In this document: one piece after another, positions 1 to 10,272 of the stretch
Layout of the letters: the number at the start of each line of letters is the position of its first letter
How positions within the stretch are numbered: position 1 is the first letter of the stretch
Origin: Trametes villosa
Lineage: Eukaryota > Basidiomycota > Agaricomycetes > Polyporales > Polyporaceae
DNA length: 64,000 nucleotides
Direction of reading: 5' to 3'
NCBI GenBank assembly: GCA_002964805.2
Contig: PUDQ02000010.1
Location: 868,001-932,000 of the forward strand
Position numbers and translations under genes: made by a program
Notes under the pieces: model-generated
Database searches by the model: none
Told to the model about the DNA's origin: nothing
What the model saw: the letters and a program-made list of their open reading frames with translations, nothing else

Positions 1-389
1 TGTCCCAACGGCTGCGCCACCACATTGCTGAGGCCATCGCCGTATTACTGGCACTGGCAGGGACCAGTATAATACTCCTGGAATCTGAGAAGTTCTCGTG
101 AACCTCATGGACCGTTATGGCTGGCGCACACGAACCCCTCGCGTATATAGATCTTGGGCCACCACATCGTTACGACGCACCCGATGGTAAACTTCCCTTC
201 CGAAATTGTATCCGGGTAATGAGCGGAGCCCGGGTTGTATGACGCTTACACGCACACACATCAGGATCCCAGCGCACCGAAACTCAAGTCAAGTAGCATT
301 TGAACGTACAGGGGGTAACGACTCATGGGGAACGTGTGGCATACTGGTATCTTACAATGCGTCAGAGAAGCACAGGTGACGGTCGTCGC
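1..389. other. No gene recognised (left edge)
   Basis: I see no coding exon with family resemblance here. It lies just downstream of the minus-strand questin-oxidase-like gene and probably contains its 3' untranslated region. Confidence 0.4.
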
Positions 390-2184
390 TCAGTAGTTGA
401 AGCCGACCCGGTCCCAATCGCCCTCCGCCTGGCCCTCCCTCATCCACCCCAGCCGGTCCGCAGACAAGCCGGCGACGCGGACGAACAACGTCCCGTCCAG
501 GAGCTCCGCGCCCTCGAGGCCCGTGCCCGCGAAGTAGCCGGCTTCGCGCGCCCCGTACACGGTCGCGTTGTGCACGAGCGTGCGCTGCAGCTTGGGGATG
601 TGCTGGTCGGGATGGGTGAGCGTGGTCTGGATGATGGGCAGCCACACGTTCGGCGTGAGGCCGTCCTGGGTGAGGGTGCCCTTCGCCGGGGCCGCGCTCT
701 CGCCGCTCGTCTTCGGCGGGGTCGGCGTGGCGGACGTAGCCTGGTAGAACTCGCGGATAGGGAGCTTGGCGCGGCCCTGGGAGAGCCACCAGACCAGGCT
801 GGTGGCGAAGTACGACTGCAGAAGGATGGTGGACGAGCGTGGGGAAATGTAAGCCGTAATCGAGGGAAGGAAGAGCGAGGATGTAACGAGATGCATGCTG
901 AAAGTTGCACTTCGTCAGATACCATCAAGCAAGCCGAGGCGCGGGGAAACTCACTAGAAGAAGTCGGCATTGAAAGTTTTGCTGGACGACCGGTCCCGCG
1001 CATCCCAGCCGCCGACGCCGTATATCAAGGTGTTCACCCACGCGAGCTCCTCGATCTTGTTCGAGATGGCCTCTGGTGTCGCGCCTTCGCCCTCCAGGTC
1101 CGCAGCCCACTCAGCCGCGAGGTCCGCCATTGCGGCGCCCGTCAGGTTGTCAGCACGCTCGAAACCCGAAATCTCATCCTTGCTTGGTATACCGAGGCTT
1201 GCGGGGGAATACCTGTCGTCTGCTAGCATGCGCGCTAGAATGGCGAAGGCATGGACGCCCTTCTTTGCGGCTCCGTTGGCCGATGTCTGTTTCTTCTGCA
1301 GCGAGAGGGAGGGCAGCAGAGCGGTCAGACGCGACACGGCGCCCGCGTTGGTATCCTTCTCGAAGAGGGATGCGGGCACGACCTTCCCGACGTCGATCGG
1401 GTGAACGGCTGTCTGAGCGAGACCTGTCGGCCGCGACACAAAGTGCTGATGGTAAGCACAATATGTTGACACTGAAGGCGTCCGCGCGGCTCACCCTCTG
1501 CGACTAGGCCCAGGATACCGAACTCCAATCCATTACCAGTATGGATGAGGGGGTGGACAAGGGCGGCGAAGAACCGCAGGAGCATCTTCGGTTCGCCCTC
1601 GATGCCGGCCCCGCCCACATTCGCTTTGGCCGAGAAGATGTATTCCTCGAGGACGTCGGTGACATCCTTCTCACGCAGGACCGACCGGAAGAACTCGAGA
1701 TACGAGGTGTAGAACCTAGCGTAAGACCGTTGTTAGCACAAACATAACGCAACGCAATAGGTAGCACAGGGACTCACTCCCGCTTTCCCAGATGCTTGAA
1801 GACATTGTTCTCGTCCACCTTCTCCGGGGACTCGAAGGCGGGGCGCATATACCCCGCGTGAGCGTGGTAAGCAGCGTCGATCAGCCGGCCGCCCCCGCCG
1901 AGGGCATAGATCGCCACGAGGTGGTGCGAAATATGGCTGTCATAGTCGGGTCAGCGGCGTGGGACGCGCGCGTCCGCAGACAGACACAACAGGGCTTACT
2001 TGTGGAAGCCGCGGTCGTTGAAGAACGCATGGTATTTCACGTGGTTGTCCGCGAGGGCCTGCGCGAGCGCGGCGCTGGACGCGTGGGTGACGCCCGGGAG
2101 GCGCGCGGGCCCGAGGTGCGACGGCGCATTCGACAGCGCGACCGGGAACAGCGCGTCGAGGTTGGCGACTTTGGTCAAGGTCAT
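390..2184 (-). CDS. Questin-oxidase-like (DUF4243/AflY-type) protein, copy 1
   Basis: Five exons on the minus strand: 2000-2184, 1778-1936, 1495-1715, 955-1423 and 390-897. They join in phase to 513 codons. The protein resembles the fungal questin oxidase-like family, whose studied members (GedK, AflY type) carry out Baeyer-Villiger-type oxidation of anthraquinones. Visible landmarks are an N-terminal helix ending FFNDRGFH, then HISHHLVAIYALGGG, LVHPLIHTGNGLEFG in the middle, and RVAGLSADRLGWMREGQ near the C-terminus. The start at 2184 begins MTLTKVANLD. A paralogue with the same intron 1, 2 and 4 positions lies at 36033-38669. No polyketide synthase is present, so a secondary-metabolism role is not supported by context; the substrate is unknown. 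Confidence 0.85.
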
Positions 2185-2890
2185 AGCGATGAATGAGTGC
2201 TTCAGGGTTTTGGAGAGAAAGCTGAGCTGAACCGGATGTGCAGATTAAGTTCCCCTGTGCGGTGCAGCATAAGTACCTCGTCCGCGAACACATCCGCACG
2301 CGACGCGCCGTGCGCCATGAGAGCGCTCCAATCGCAGGTGACGGATACCCACTGCGCCTTATGCAGCCTAGGCCGCCCCGTGAGACGCAGCTGAATACTC
2401 GAAACGCAGAACGTGACGTGGGGCCTTGGCTGCGGGGGCACGGGGCCCCAGGATTTGAGTAAGCATTCTCACTAGGAAGCATCGCTACACCCGCCTTCGG
2501 TCCTCTTCGGACAGCTCGCGGCAGATCCGCACGAGCGTCCATGGGAGACCCAGCACAGAGTGAGCCGGGGCGTGCGTGGCCCGCCGGCAGGGGCTCGCGC
2601 TTCTAGCACAGCTGAACAAGGTTCCGCGCCCATGGTATCAATCAGCATGCTGTACATTTGCCAAGAACGGCGGCTATGCGCCCACAGTGCCGGCAGGAGC
2701 GGACGCTACGTCAAGGCGGTTATGGTGTACATCGTTCTATGGTCTACTCGCTGGCATCGGATAGCGGCTCACCTGGGGATAGGAGAGTGTCAACGATAGG
2801 TCGTCTGGAAAGAAGACGCAAACGTACGCTATCCGACGGCTCACTACCCGCAGATGAAAAAAGAAACCCAAGTAACCCTTCACTCCCTCC
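2185..2890. other. Intergenic, no gene recognised
   Basis: This stretch lies between the start of the questin-oxidase-like gene and the stop of the NCS1 permease gene. Open frames here overlap one another and show no family features. It should hold the promoter of the first gene and the 3' end of the second. Confidence 0.4.
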
Positions 2891-4894
2891 TTACACCGTC
2901 AACTCCCGCACGCTAGGCTTCTTCACGCTCTCCGTGTCCACGTCGCTCGCAGTGTGGTCGGTCGGGGGGTGCGCGTCGGGACTTTCGGAGAACGTGCCGA
3001 ACACGTCGTGGTCGTCGACCTCACCCAAAGCAACGGGTGGGAACGCCTTGCTGAGCGCCGCGTGTACGGCTGCGCTCAGTGTGAAGCCCAGCGGCCACGC
3101 CAGGTCGTACATGTGCGTCCAGCCCTCCGCGACGCCAATAGGGTTCGGCGAGACGGCGTTAATGAACCCGGCTGCATCCACGTCAGCTCGCACCACATCA
3201 AGAAGGGAGAAGGGAGAGGCTTACGCATGAGTGGCCATACGCCGAAGACCCATGCGGCAACCGCGCGGAAGTTGATGCCGTACGTGAAATAATAGATAGA
3301 TTCGGGGGTGGGCATGTAGAGGTGCGACAACCGCAGCTTCTTGCGGCGGACGAGAAGGTAGTCGGTCACCATCACACCCTAGGGATAGGTGAGCCTCATG
3401 ACCACGTGCCGACCCGTAGAAACAATTCACGTACCGTGAGCGGGCCCAGGAAGACCGAGAACGAACTGAGCACGGTGAGGAAGACACTCGCGCCGGTAAG
3501 AAGCTTCCAAGGGCAGATAGCGATGCCGACGGCCGCGGTAAAGAAGGCACCCCTGTGAAGTCGTGAGTCGTCGGCCTACGTGGACCCTCGCGCATGAAAT
3601 AACTCACCTCCGGATATTGATGTACTTCGGGAACAGTCCAGACAGGTCGATCCCACCAGACGTGGCGTTCCCAGGAATGTTGATACCAAGCTGCGAGACC
3701 ACGAAAGCGCACCCGGCGAAGAAGCACGCCGCCCGCGCCCCTGGACCGCCGTGTTGCTGAATGGCCTGCAAGAGGTCGTACGGCGCCCAGAGCAGGCCGT
3801 CGTCGGGGTAGAAGCCGGCCGCGCAGCTCGTCACGACGATGCCGAAGAGTGCAATGATGATGGAGCTGACGGGGACGACGACGAGCTGGCTGACAATCTG
3901 TGCGCGTGGGTACGACGCGAACCGAGTGTAGTCGCTCTGGTTGAGGATACCAGCGCAGATACCGCCGATGGTCGAGCTGATGCCGTACGCCATTGCCCAA
4001 CCAAGCTGCGAGCCGCTCGAGAGGGGCTCGACGCCGCTGAGCTGGCTAGGCTGGCTGAGGAGCGGGCCGCCACCGCCCTCCTTGGCGAGCGCCCAGATGA
4101 ACATGGTGAACGTCGTGATGGTGATGATGACGCTGCCGACAAGGAATGGCTTCCGGAAGAACTCCGGAGGGACGAGGAGGAGGGGGAGCGAGATGGCGGC
4201 GAAGATGAGCGTGCCGATGAGGTCGTTCAACCTAGAATGTGAGTGAGTAACAGCAGAACGGCGAAGAATGCGCAGGTTACGCACTCGACTCCAGCGCTCT
4301 CCGGAAGCGTGTTGCGGAGGGTGTAGAAGCTAGGCCAGAGAGCGCCGATCACGACCTTGACCTGCGAGCGTAGTGTCAGAAAATCGAGACCGCCGCAATA
4401 TTACTCGCAGAAACTCACGCTCTTCCCTCCGCTAATAAGGGCACAAAGGTTATTAACACAGCATAAAGCCAGCGGCAAAACACTCACAAGACAAGTTGTA
4501 CGCCGTACCACACAATCGAGAGCAGGATACGCATAAGCAGCGGGAAGAAGCTGCCATACGTACCCCACACGAAGCGATTGTAAACGGGGAAGCCGACGTG
4601 CCATTCGGCCCCGACGTAGCCGTTGGCTACTACAGCGAGTGCGACGATGGAGTAGCCAATGACGACGGAGATCATAGCCTGCCAGACATTGAGGCCGATC
4701 CCGAGCAGACTAGACGCGGTCGTCCACCCGCTGATGTTGAAGCCGGTGAGCATCCAGTAGCCGACGAAGGACCAGGAACCCCAGGTTCGCCGCGAAGGCG
4801 GGAGAGGGATGATGTCACGGTTGATCCATGCGGAGGCTTTGCCTTCGAGCGCGTTGTGGCCCTTGATCTCGAACGGCTTGAGGAATCTTGACAT
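2891..4894 (-). CDS. NCS1-family nucleobase/allantoin-type cation symporter
   Basis: Seven exons on the minus strand: 4488-4894, 4419-4431, 4285-4361, 3608-4231, 3435-3552, 3225-3378 and 2891-3186, giving 562 codons in phase. The protein fits the 12-helix nucleobase:cation symporter-1 family of the plasma membrane (FUR4/DAL4/FUI1 type), which import uracil, allantoin or related compounds with protons. Seen are the N-terminal WINRDIIPLPPSRRTWG, GFNISGWTTASSLLGIGL, NQSDYTRFA, an INIPGNATSGG stretch, TDYLLVRR and VGVAEGWT-type C-terminal segments. The second exon is only 13 nt and restores the conserved GGKSVKVVIG stretch. The intron at 3187-3224 is only 38 bp. I chose the start at 4894 (MSRFLKPF) because the family homology begins there; an in-frame ATG lies at 4960. 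Substrate cannot be assigned. Confidence 0.9.
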
Positions 4895-5715
4895 CGTGCG
4901 GCGGCTCAGAGCGTGCGTGAGACGGCCGTGAAGTTCCGTGAAGGGCTGCCTTGTAAGCAAGGATATGAACGTCGAGCCCAGTCATTTCGAAGACTTGGGG
5001 CTGTGGTATATATGTGGCCGGAAGGTGATAAGCGGCAGTAGACGATGAGGCGAAAGGGGGGAGATAACGATACCGGCGTGACCGCCACTCAGCCACCACC
5101 AGGCTTTTATCCGGACCGCCGGCGGGCGACTCTCGCAGCGTTTGTATTCATCCGAGGTGCCTTGAATTTCATTGAGCTTGGAAAACCACTGTTCGCAGTC
5201 CAGGCCCTCGACCTCGCCCGAGTTGACTGTGAGGGTCTCTGGCACTTCCTACTTACGCCCCTCAGGTCGGAGTGAAGCAACCGTTGCGCCACAGTGACGG
5301 TGTATGATTGCCCAAGATGAGATTCATGTTTGGCGCATGCTTATATGCAGGAGAGGAGTGAGAATACCCTCGTGGTCCAGCCTAAATTCAAGCGGACTGA
5401 GTCGATAGTCCAAAGGCCCGACACTCGTTTGCCCCTAGGTTTGCCCCGTGGTTCCTGGCTGTATATGATCGACGGCCAACGGGGCCCCTTGACAGTATCA
5501 GCCCTGTGGCTATGCGTTTACTGAAAAAAGCAGTTATCTCTGCGGCAGCCGGAGCCTCATGACCACGATCGCCTACACACTCACCCGCTGACTCGGCTGG
5601 TGGCAACGAGTCACCCACCCTTGGACTTGTTCGGGACGCCGTCCAAAAAAATCCAGTCGTCGAGTGTGAGAAACGAGTGATTCTGGTTGTCCAGTACAGT
5701 AGCGTCGTGGTACAG
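4895..5715. other. Intergenic, no gene recognised
   Basis: Upstream region of the NCS1 permease. No exon with family resemblance is visible on either strand before the 24-bp repeat array begins. Confidence 0.4.
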
Positions 5716-5811
5716 AGGCAAACGGAGAGCGTGCATCGGAGGCAAACGGAGAGCGTGCATCGGAGGCAAACGGAGAGCGTGCATCGGAGGCAAACGGAGA
5801 GCGTGCACTGT
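5716..5811 (+). repeat. 24-bp minisatellite, four units
   Basis: Four head-to-tail 24-bp units start with AGGCAAACGGAGAGCG. The first three are identical and the last diverges in its final bases. The unit is a multiple of three, so the minus strand reads an open peptide repeat (DARSPFAS), but there is no supporting gene context. It lies 83 bp upstream of a tRNA gene. Confidence 0.95.
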
Positions 5812-5894
5812 GCAGAACGGACGCGATACTGAACGCCTCGGCAAGCGAGGGCGAGCAAGCGATCTGTATTAGCGTTGTTCTAAGATATGGCAAC

Positions 5895-5997
5895 GCCTTG
5901 ATGGCTCAGTTGGTTAGAGCGCAGGTCTCATACTTACGTATGACCACTACAGTGGTGGGCAATCCTGAGGTCGTGAGTTCGATCCTCACTCGGGGCA
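5895..5997 (+). tRNA. tRNA-Met (CAT), elongator type, with intron
   Basis: The acceptor stem GCCTTGA pairs with TCGGGGC (two G-U pairs) and is followed by discriminator A. The D arm is GCTC/GAGC, the anticodon arm CAGG/CCTG with loop CTCATA plus A, the variable loop AGGTC, and the T arm GTGAG-TTCGATC-CTCAC. The anticodon is CAT. An intron of about 29 nt lies after position 37 and has an inner hairpin (CCACTaCAGTGG). The U31-U39 mismatch also occurs in yeast elongator tRNA-Met, which it otherwise resembles. A and B boxes are internal (TGGCTCAGTTGG, GAGTTCGATCC), and a T-run follows the gene at 6000-6004. Confidence 0.93.
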
Positions 5998-6204
5998 TTA
6001 TTTTTGACGGGATGAGGCGCATGAATGGACGTACCCAGTCTGTCATGTACTGACCTGTTTGCGGCATATAAGATGTGCTGTAACATTGATGCAGGACTAT
6101 CGGTACAAACACGTATAAAGAACCAAGACATTTTAGATTGTCGTACCAGCCATTCGTAGCCCTCGCACCCGCCATCGTAAGTTCCAGTTCCTATGAGCGG
6201 CTGC

Positions 6205-7057
6205 TCACTCTGTCTTCTTCACAAAGCGACCGACGCGGTGCCAGAACAGGTGTTCTTCCGGCTCGCCCTCCTTGCCCCACACCTTGCCCTCCTTCCACGC
6301 ATCCAGCTTCTCGACCCACACGTGCGTCGGGCGGTCGAGGCAGCAGCCGTCGAACGCACGTTTCCACAGCGGCGTCCAGAAGCGCTGCCAGCGCGCGACG
6401 TCCGCGCGCGGGCTCAGCACGTGCTCGTAGAAGAGCAGCGTCCCACCCGGCGTGAGCACGTCGCGCACGAGCGCCGCGAGCGCGCGCTCGGGCTCCGGGA
6501 TGGTGCAGATGGTGAGCATCGAGATGAGGGTGTCGACGGCGTGCGCGCCGCCGAGCGCGGAGGAGATGAGTGCGGTCTGCTCGGCGCCGCAGGAGAGGAT
6601 GGCGAGCGTGCCCGCGGCCTCGGAGTAGCCCTTGGAGGTGGCGAGCGCGCGGATCTCGGGGTGCATGAGCTGGTTAGGCTCGAGCGCTACGTATTTCGTC
6701 ACTTTTGAGCGGTCGAGGTAGAGAAGCGTGTGTCCGTGGCCTGCAGGAAAGAATTTCCGTCGTGCGAAGTGAGCGGTCGGTATTTTAGTTGATGAGAGGT
6801 AGATTTGTACCTGCTCCAATATCGAGCACAACGCCGTGCGCGTTCTCCGGGATGAGAGACTCCTTGACTGGCCGCGCAATCTCGTCGGTGCCGTTCCCGA
6901 ACAATTTCCAGACATGCGCCATGAAGATGCGCGAGACTTCGCTCGGGTGCCAGAGCAAGGAGGGTGTCGCGAAGATCGCTCGCACCGTCGGCCCAAGGGC
7001 TGCGCCGACCGCAAGGCGCAGGTCGATGAGGATGGAGAATGCGGCCGAAAACTTCAT
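6205..7057 (-). CDS. METTL7-like SAM-dependent methyltransferase
   Basis: Two exons (6811-7057 and 6205-6740) join to 260 codons. The class I methyltransferase motif I is created at the splice junction and reads VVLDIGAGHGHTL. Later landmarks are YVALEPNQLMHPEIR, LISMLTICTIPEPERAL and LTPGGTLLFYEHV. The C-terminal part with WKRAFDGCCLDR and HLFWHRVGRF is typical of METTL7/TMT1-like proteins. The hydrophobic N-terminus (LIDLRLAVGAALGP) could anchor it in a membrane, as in that family. The substrate is unknown; mammalian relatives methylate thiols, but the family is broad. Confidence 0.85.
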
Positions 7058-7763
7058 GACGGTGTCGCGTAAGAAAGAGAAATTATAGGGAAGGGGTAAC
7101 AGCTGCTGAGCCGCGCTGCATAAATTTCTGTCTTCTCAGTCAGGCCGATTTAATCAGTGACCGAAGACGTCCTGGCGCACCTGGATGGACGTGCACTCCG
7201 GTGTGTGCTTCACTTCCCCTTGTGCTAGGCTCGTAAACCAGCCTTACGGTCGGAAGTGGTAGTACAAGTACTTGTACGGACGTGAGCTTGGCGGCGCATG
7301 CTTCTGGCAAGTCCCATAATTGCTTGCAAACAACAGCAAACAAGGTCAGGAAAAACCGCCACTCTAGCCGAGTCAGACCCTGTCAGACCGTGACGGTTTC
7401 TGTCTATCGGTCTTTTTCTCTGAAGTTGGCTGGTGGAATTGAGAATCAAACGCGGTGCATGTCGTTAACTAACCGTGTTCTGGAATAGTAGGCCGGACAG
7501 ACTTTGGGCGGTTTGTTACGAGCGTGTCGCAGAGTCAGGGGAGTGATAGGTACATGAAGCACCGTCTGAGCATTGTAGACTAGCAAAGATACGGAATTCC
7601 ACTAATTTGATCCGAATGGGCTTGTGTGCTGCGTCATGTTGGCGGAGGTGTCGTCGGTACCGCAGTCGATAGGCCTCAAACCATACATACATTAGAAAGA
7701 GAGCCCAGAGTATAGACTAGGAATGTATTAACCAAACGAATGTACAGACCGCCCCTCCCCACC
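7058..7763. other. Intergenic, no gene recognised
   Basis: This lies between the methyltransferase start and the AUR1 stop. I see no exon with family resemblance and no strong repeat. It should contain the methyltransferase promoter and the AUR1 3' region. Confidence 0.4.
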
Positions 7764-9143
7764 CTACGATGCCCTTGTGCCCTTGCCCTCCTCCCCGGCA
7801 GCTTGCGCACGCGTGGGCGTCGGCGGGGGGAACGCAAACGAGCCCCCGATCGGGCTCCACCCCTCCTCGCCGCGGTCCTCCGAGCGGATGAGGCTGGCGA
7901 TGCTCGCCGTGTGTCGATGGCTCTTCCGCGCAGGCGACGCGCGGCCCCCCGCCGCGCCCTTGATCAGCGGCGCGGCCGATGCGGGCTGGTCCGGCACGAC
8001 GGGCGAGCGGAACGTGATGTCCATCTCCTCGTCCGACTCGCGGTCCGACAGCTCCTCGAGATCGTATGCCTCCGCATCCCGCATGAGAGCACCACGCCCA
8101 CGCCCACGCGGCTCCTCGAGGTCGTACACCTCGTACTTGCTGCGGTACGACGTTGCGCCAAGCCCGCCGGGCGGGGCCGTCGCGTTCGCACCCTTGAGCT
8201 CCTCGGGCATCATGAGGTAGAAGAACGCCACGGCGAGGCAGGAGCCGCCGACGACGTCGACGAGGTAGTGGTGCGTGAGGTACATCGTCGCCCAGTAGAG
8301 CACCGCGGCGTAGCTGAAGATGTACTTCGTCGTCCAGGGGAAGAAGTGCGAGACGAAGAGCGCCTCCATCGTCGCCGCGCCCGCGTGCAGCGAGGGGAAC
8401 GCGCCGAAGACGAGCGGGGAGTTCGAGAACGCCGCTGTGTAGCCGTTGGAGTGGAAGAGCCGGTCGATGCGTGCGAGCCCGCCGGGTGAGCCGCGGATGG
8501 TGTAGTCCGCGGGGGTGAGGCCGTAGATGAGCTCGTACCACGGCGCGGCGCAGGGGAAGACGAGCTGGATGAGGACGCCCGTCAAGTTCATGTAGCCGAA
8601 CGCGCTCGACCAGAAGTGGAGGACCTCCTTGGGGCGGAAGAGCCAGATGAAGGCCGCGACAATGAACGGGATGATGTAGTGTCCGACGCCGTATGGCACC
8701 CACGCGAGGAGATCCAGGATGGGATGCGTGAAGCGCGTCAGGATATCCGAGACGTTGGCGCCGTACAGCACAGACTCGAGCGTCGGGAGCAATACCACGG
8801 AAGGGGTCGGGCGATACTCCTTGGGGATGTACTTCGACGAGAAGAAGCTGAGCAGGTAGAGGAAGATGGGGCCGGCGGGGAGGAAGAATTGCGACGTGAA
8901 GGGTATCAGGAGTGCGGTGGCGTACACTATGGGTATCAGGAGCTTGACGAAGACTGGGACCTGCATGACGAAGAGCCAGAATGTGGCCAAGGTGATTTGG
9001 AATATGTATATCGAATCGCCAAGGACCCATTTGTGTTGCCGGAAGCGGTTGAGGGTATCACTGGGCGAGAGGGACTTGTCTAACCGTCCGACCGCTGCGA
9101 GGAACGCGGCTCCAACTCGTCGGAGTGGCTGCATAGTCGCCAT
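7764..9143 (-). CDS. AUR1: Inositol phosphorylceramide synthase catalytic subunit
   Basis: A single uninterrupted frame of 459 codons. AUR1 transfers phosphoinositol from phosphatidylinositol to ceramide in the Golgi, an essential fungal sphingolipid step and the target of aureobasidin A. The protein has several hydrophobic helices and the two lipid-phosphatase (PAP2) signatures of the family: FGAFPSLHAG at about residue 249 and THHYLVDVVGG at about residue 294, which hold the catalytic histidines and aspartate. The C-terminal hundred or so residues are acidic and low in complexity (DLEELSDRESDEEMD) and probably face the cytosol. Absence of introns contrasts with most neighbours. Length and motif spacing agree with the family. 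Confidence 0.95.
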   Translation of the reverse strand: MATMQPLRRVGAAFLAAVGRLDKSLSPSDTLNRFRQHKWVLGDSIYIFQITLATFWLFVMQVPVFVKLLIPIVYATALLIPFTSQFFLPAGPIFLYLLSFFSSKYIPKEYRPTPSVVLLPTLESVLYGANVSDILTRFTHPILDLLAWVPYGVGHYIIPFIVAAFIWLFRPKEVLHFWSSAFGYMNLTGVLIQLVFPCAAPWYELIYGLTPADYTIRGSPGGLARIDRLFHSNGYTAAFSNSPLVFGAFPSLHAGAATMEALFVSHFFPWTTKYIFSYAAVLYWATMYLTHHYLVDVVGGSCLAVAFFYLMMPEELKGANATAPPGGLGATSYRSKYEVYDLEEPRGRGRGALMRDAEAYDLEELSDRESDEEMDITFRSPVVPDQPASAAPLIKGAAGGRASPARKSHRHTASIASLIRSEDRGEEGWSPIGGSFAFPPPTPTRAQAAGEEGKGTRAS

Positions 9144-9491
9144 GCTAGATTACGATGTCTACTTCAATCACCCCGGGCCAGTCCAGAGGGCACCGTGGCG
9201 CTCACCTTCAGCACACCAATCGACCGTTCGCCAATCGCCCGTTCGTCACACTGTAAGTTGTCCGTCAGCGTGATGACTCTAAGCGTTGACACGGTCCAGT
9301 GAGAAAACATTCAGACAACCGCCCCGGAGTCTTGGACCCGCCCGCCCGCAAGCGAGCGAAACTCAGTTCGCGATGGGTATAGCTAGAATGACTACCTCCA
9401 CCAGTCCTACCTCCACTATCTTTATGCATACTACACGCACCGAGGCAGGGACATTTTTGTGCACCCCGCGGAAGGTATTGAGTATGCACTC
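9144..9491. other. AUR1 upstream region, no gene recognised
   Basis: This short interval separates the AUR1 start from the first copy of the hairpin repeat family. No coding evidence is visible. It should include the AUR1 promoter. Confidence 0.4.
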
Positions 9492-9938
9492 AGAAGGTGG
9501 AGGTGGCCCAATGGAAATGGCAGCACAAACTAGACCCATCGGTGACCACAGTCCCGCCTGCTGGTGGCTAAGAGAGCCTGAGGTGTCTGTTTGTCACATA
9601 CGCTGGGCGCACCGCCGTCCTCGACCTCGACCTCGCCCTCGCTGTACGCCCCTACAGTGTCCACCTCGTTTGAGACCATGCCCGCGACATCCGCATTGTA
9701 GGTCCTGCACGCCCCTGCAACCGCATCCGCGTCCACATCATGTGCGCGTCCAGATCGCCCGTATGCACACGCGTTGTCCGTCTCTGAATCAAGCGTGCGC
9801 GTTGTCTTCGTCCACGCACGTCCACACACCGGCCTGCTTCCAAGCCACGCCGTCCATGAAAGTGGAAGTGAATGTGGGATGGCCAGTGGAAGTGGAACTA
9901 CGACCCGACGAAACGCAGTTCCGCTTCCACCACTTTGG
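9492..9938 (-). repeat. GGAAGTGGAAC hairpin repeat family, copy 1 (intergenic)
   Basis: An element of about 0.45 kb related to the copies at 13491-13962 and 36699-37221. Its high-coordinate end is a hairpin of inverted GGAAGTGGAAC/GTTCCGCTTCC motifs (about 9879-9934). The interior carries degenerate GTGGACG/CAGCGAGGGCGAGG motifs in the same order as the other copies when read on the minus strand. No transposase is encoded. Boundaries are approximate, and the low-coordinate end (GAAGGTGGAGGTGG) is weaker than in the other copies. Confidence 0.6.
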
Positions 9939-10272
9939 TAGGTCCCCCGTGATGGTGCTGGATGCTCGGTGTACGAGCCGCGCCCACCCGAGAGGTTAAA
10001 TACTCACAGTCCAAAGCCGATTCCCGGTCGTAAGGGCCGTACGCGAGCGTCGCCGAGAGGAGAGGAAGGCAGATGGTCGTCCGGAGGAGAAATGCGGGCG
10101 CTTCTTTCATCGTCTCCGAGGCGCGGCTCTTGCGCGCTGCGATCCCGACTTGCATCTCGCCCTCATCTTTCCTCTCCTGCGCTTTCTGCGCACGGCGGTG
10201 TCTTCCATCTACCTGCTGCGCTATTGTATACCTGTACAACGTCCGCTCTGGGGAGCGTAATTGATCGCGATA

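Noticed and set aside
300..1226. 308-codon plus-strand open frame
   Set aside because: It is the antisense shadow of the questin-oxidase-like exons; the minus-strand model has homology and consistent splicing.
5716..5811. CRISPR-like array
   Set aside because: Units are contiguous with no spacers and the genome is fungal; it is a minisatellite.
7717..9030. 437-codon minus-strand frame rich in Arg, His and Pro
   Set aside because: It overlaps AUR1 in another frame and reflects its GC-biased codons.
9286..9999. 237-codon plus-strand frame
   Set aside because: It covers the hairpin repeat copy and has no domain; composition follows the repeat.
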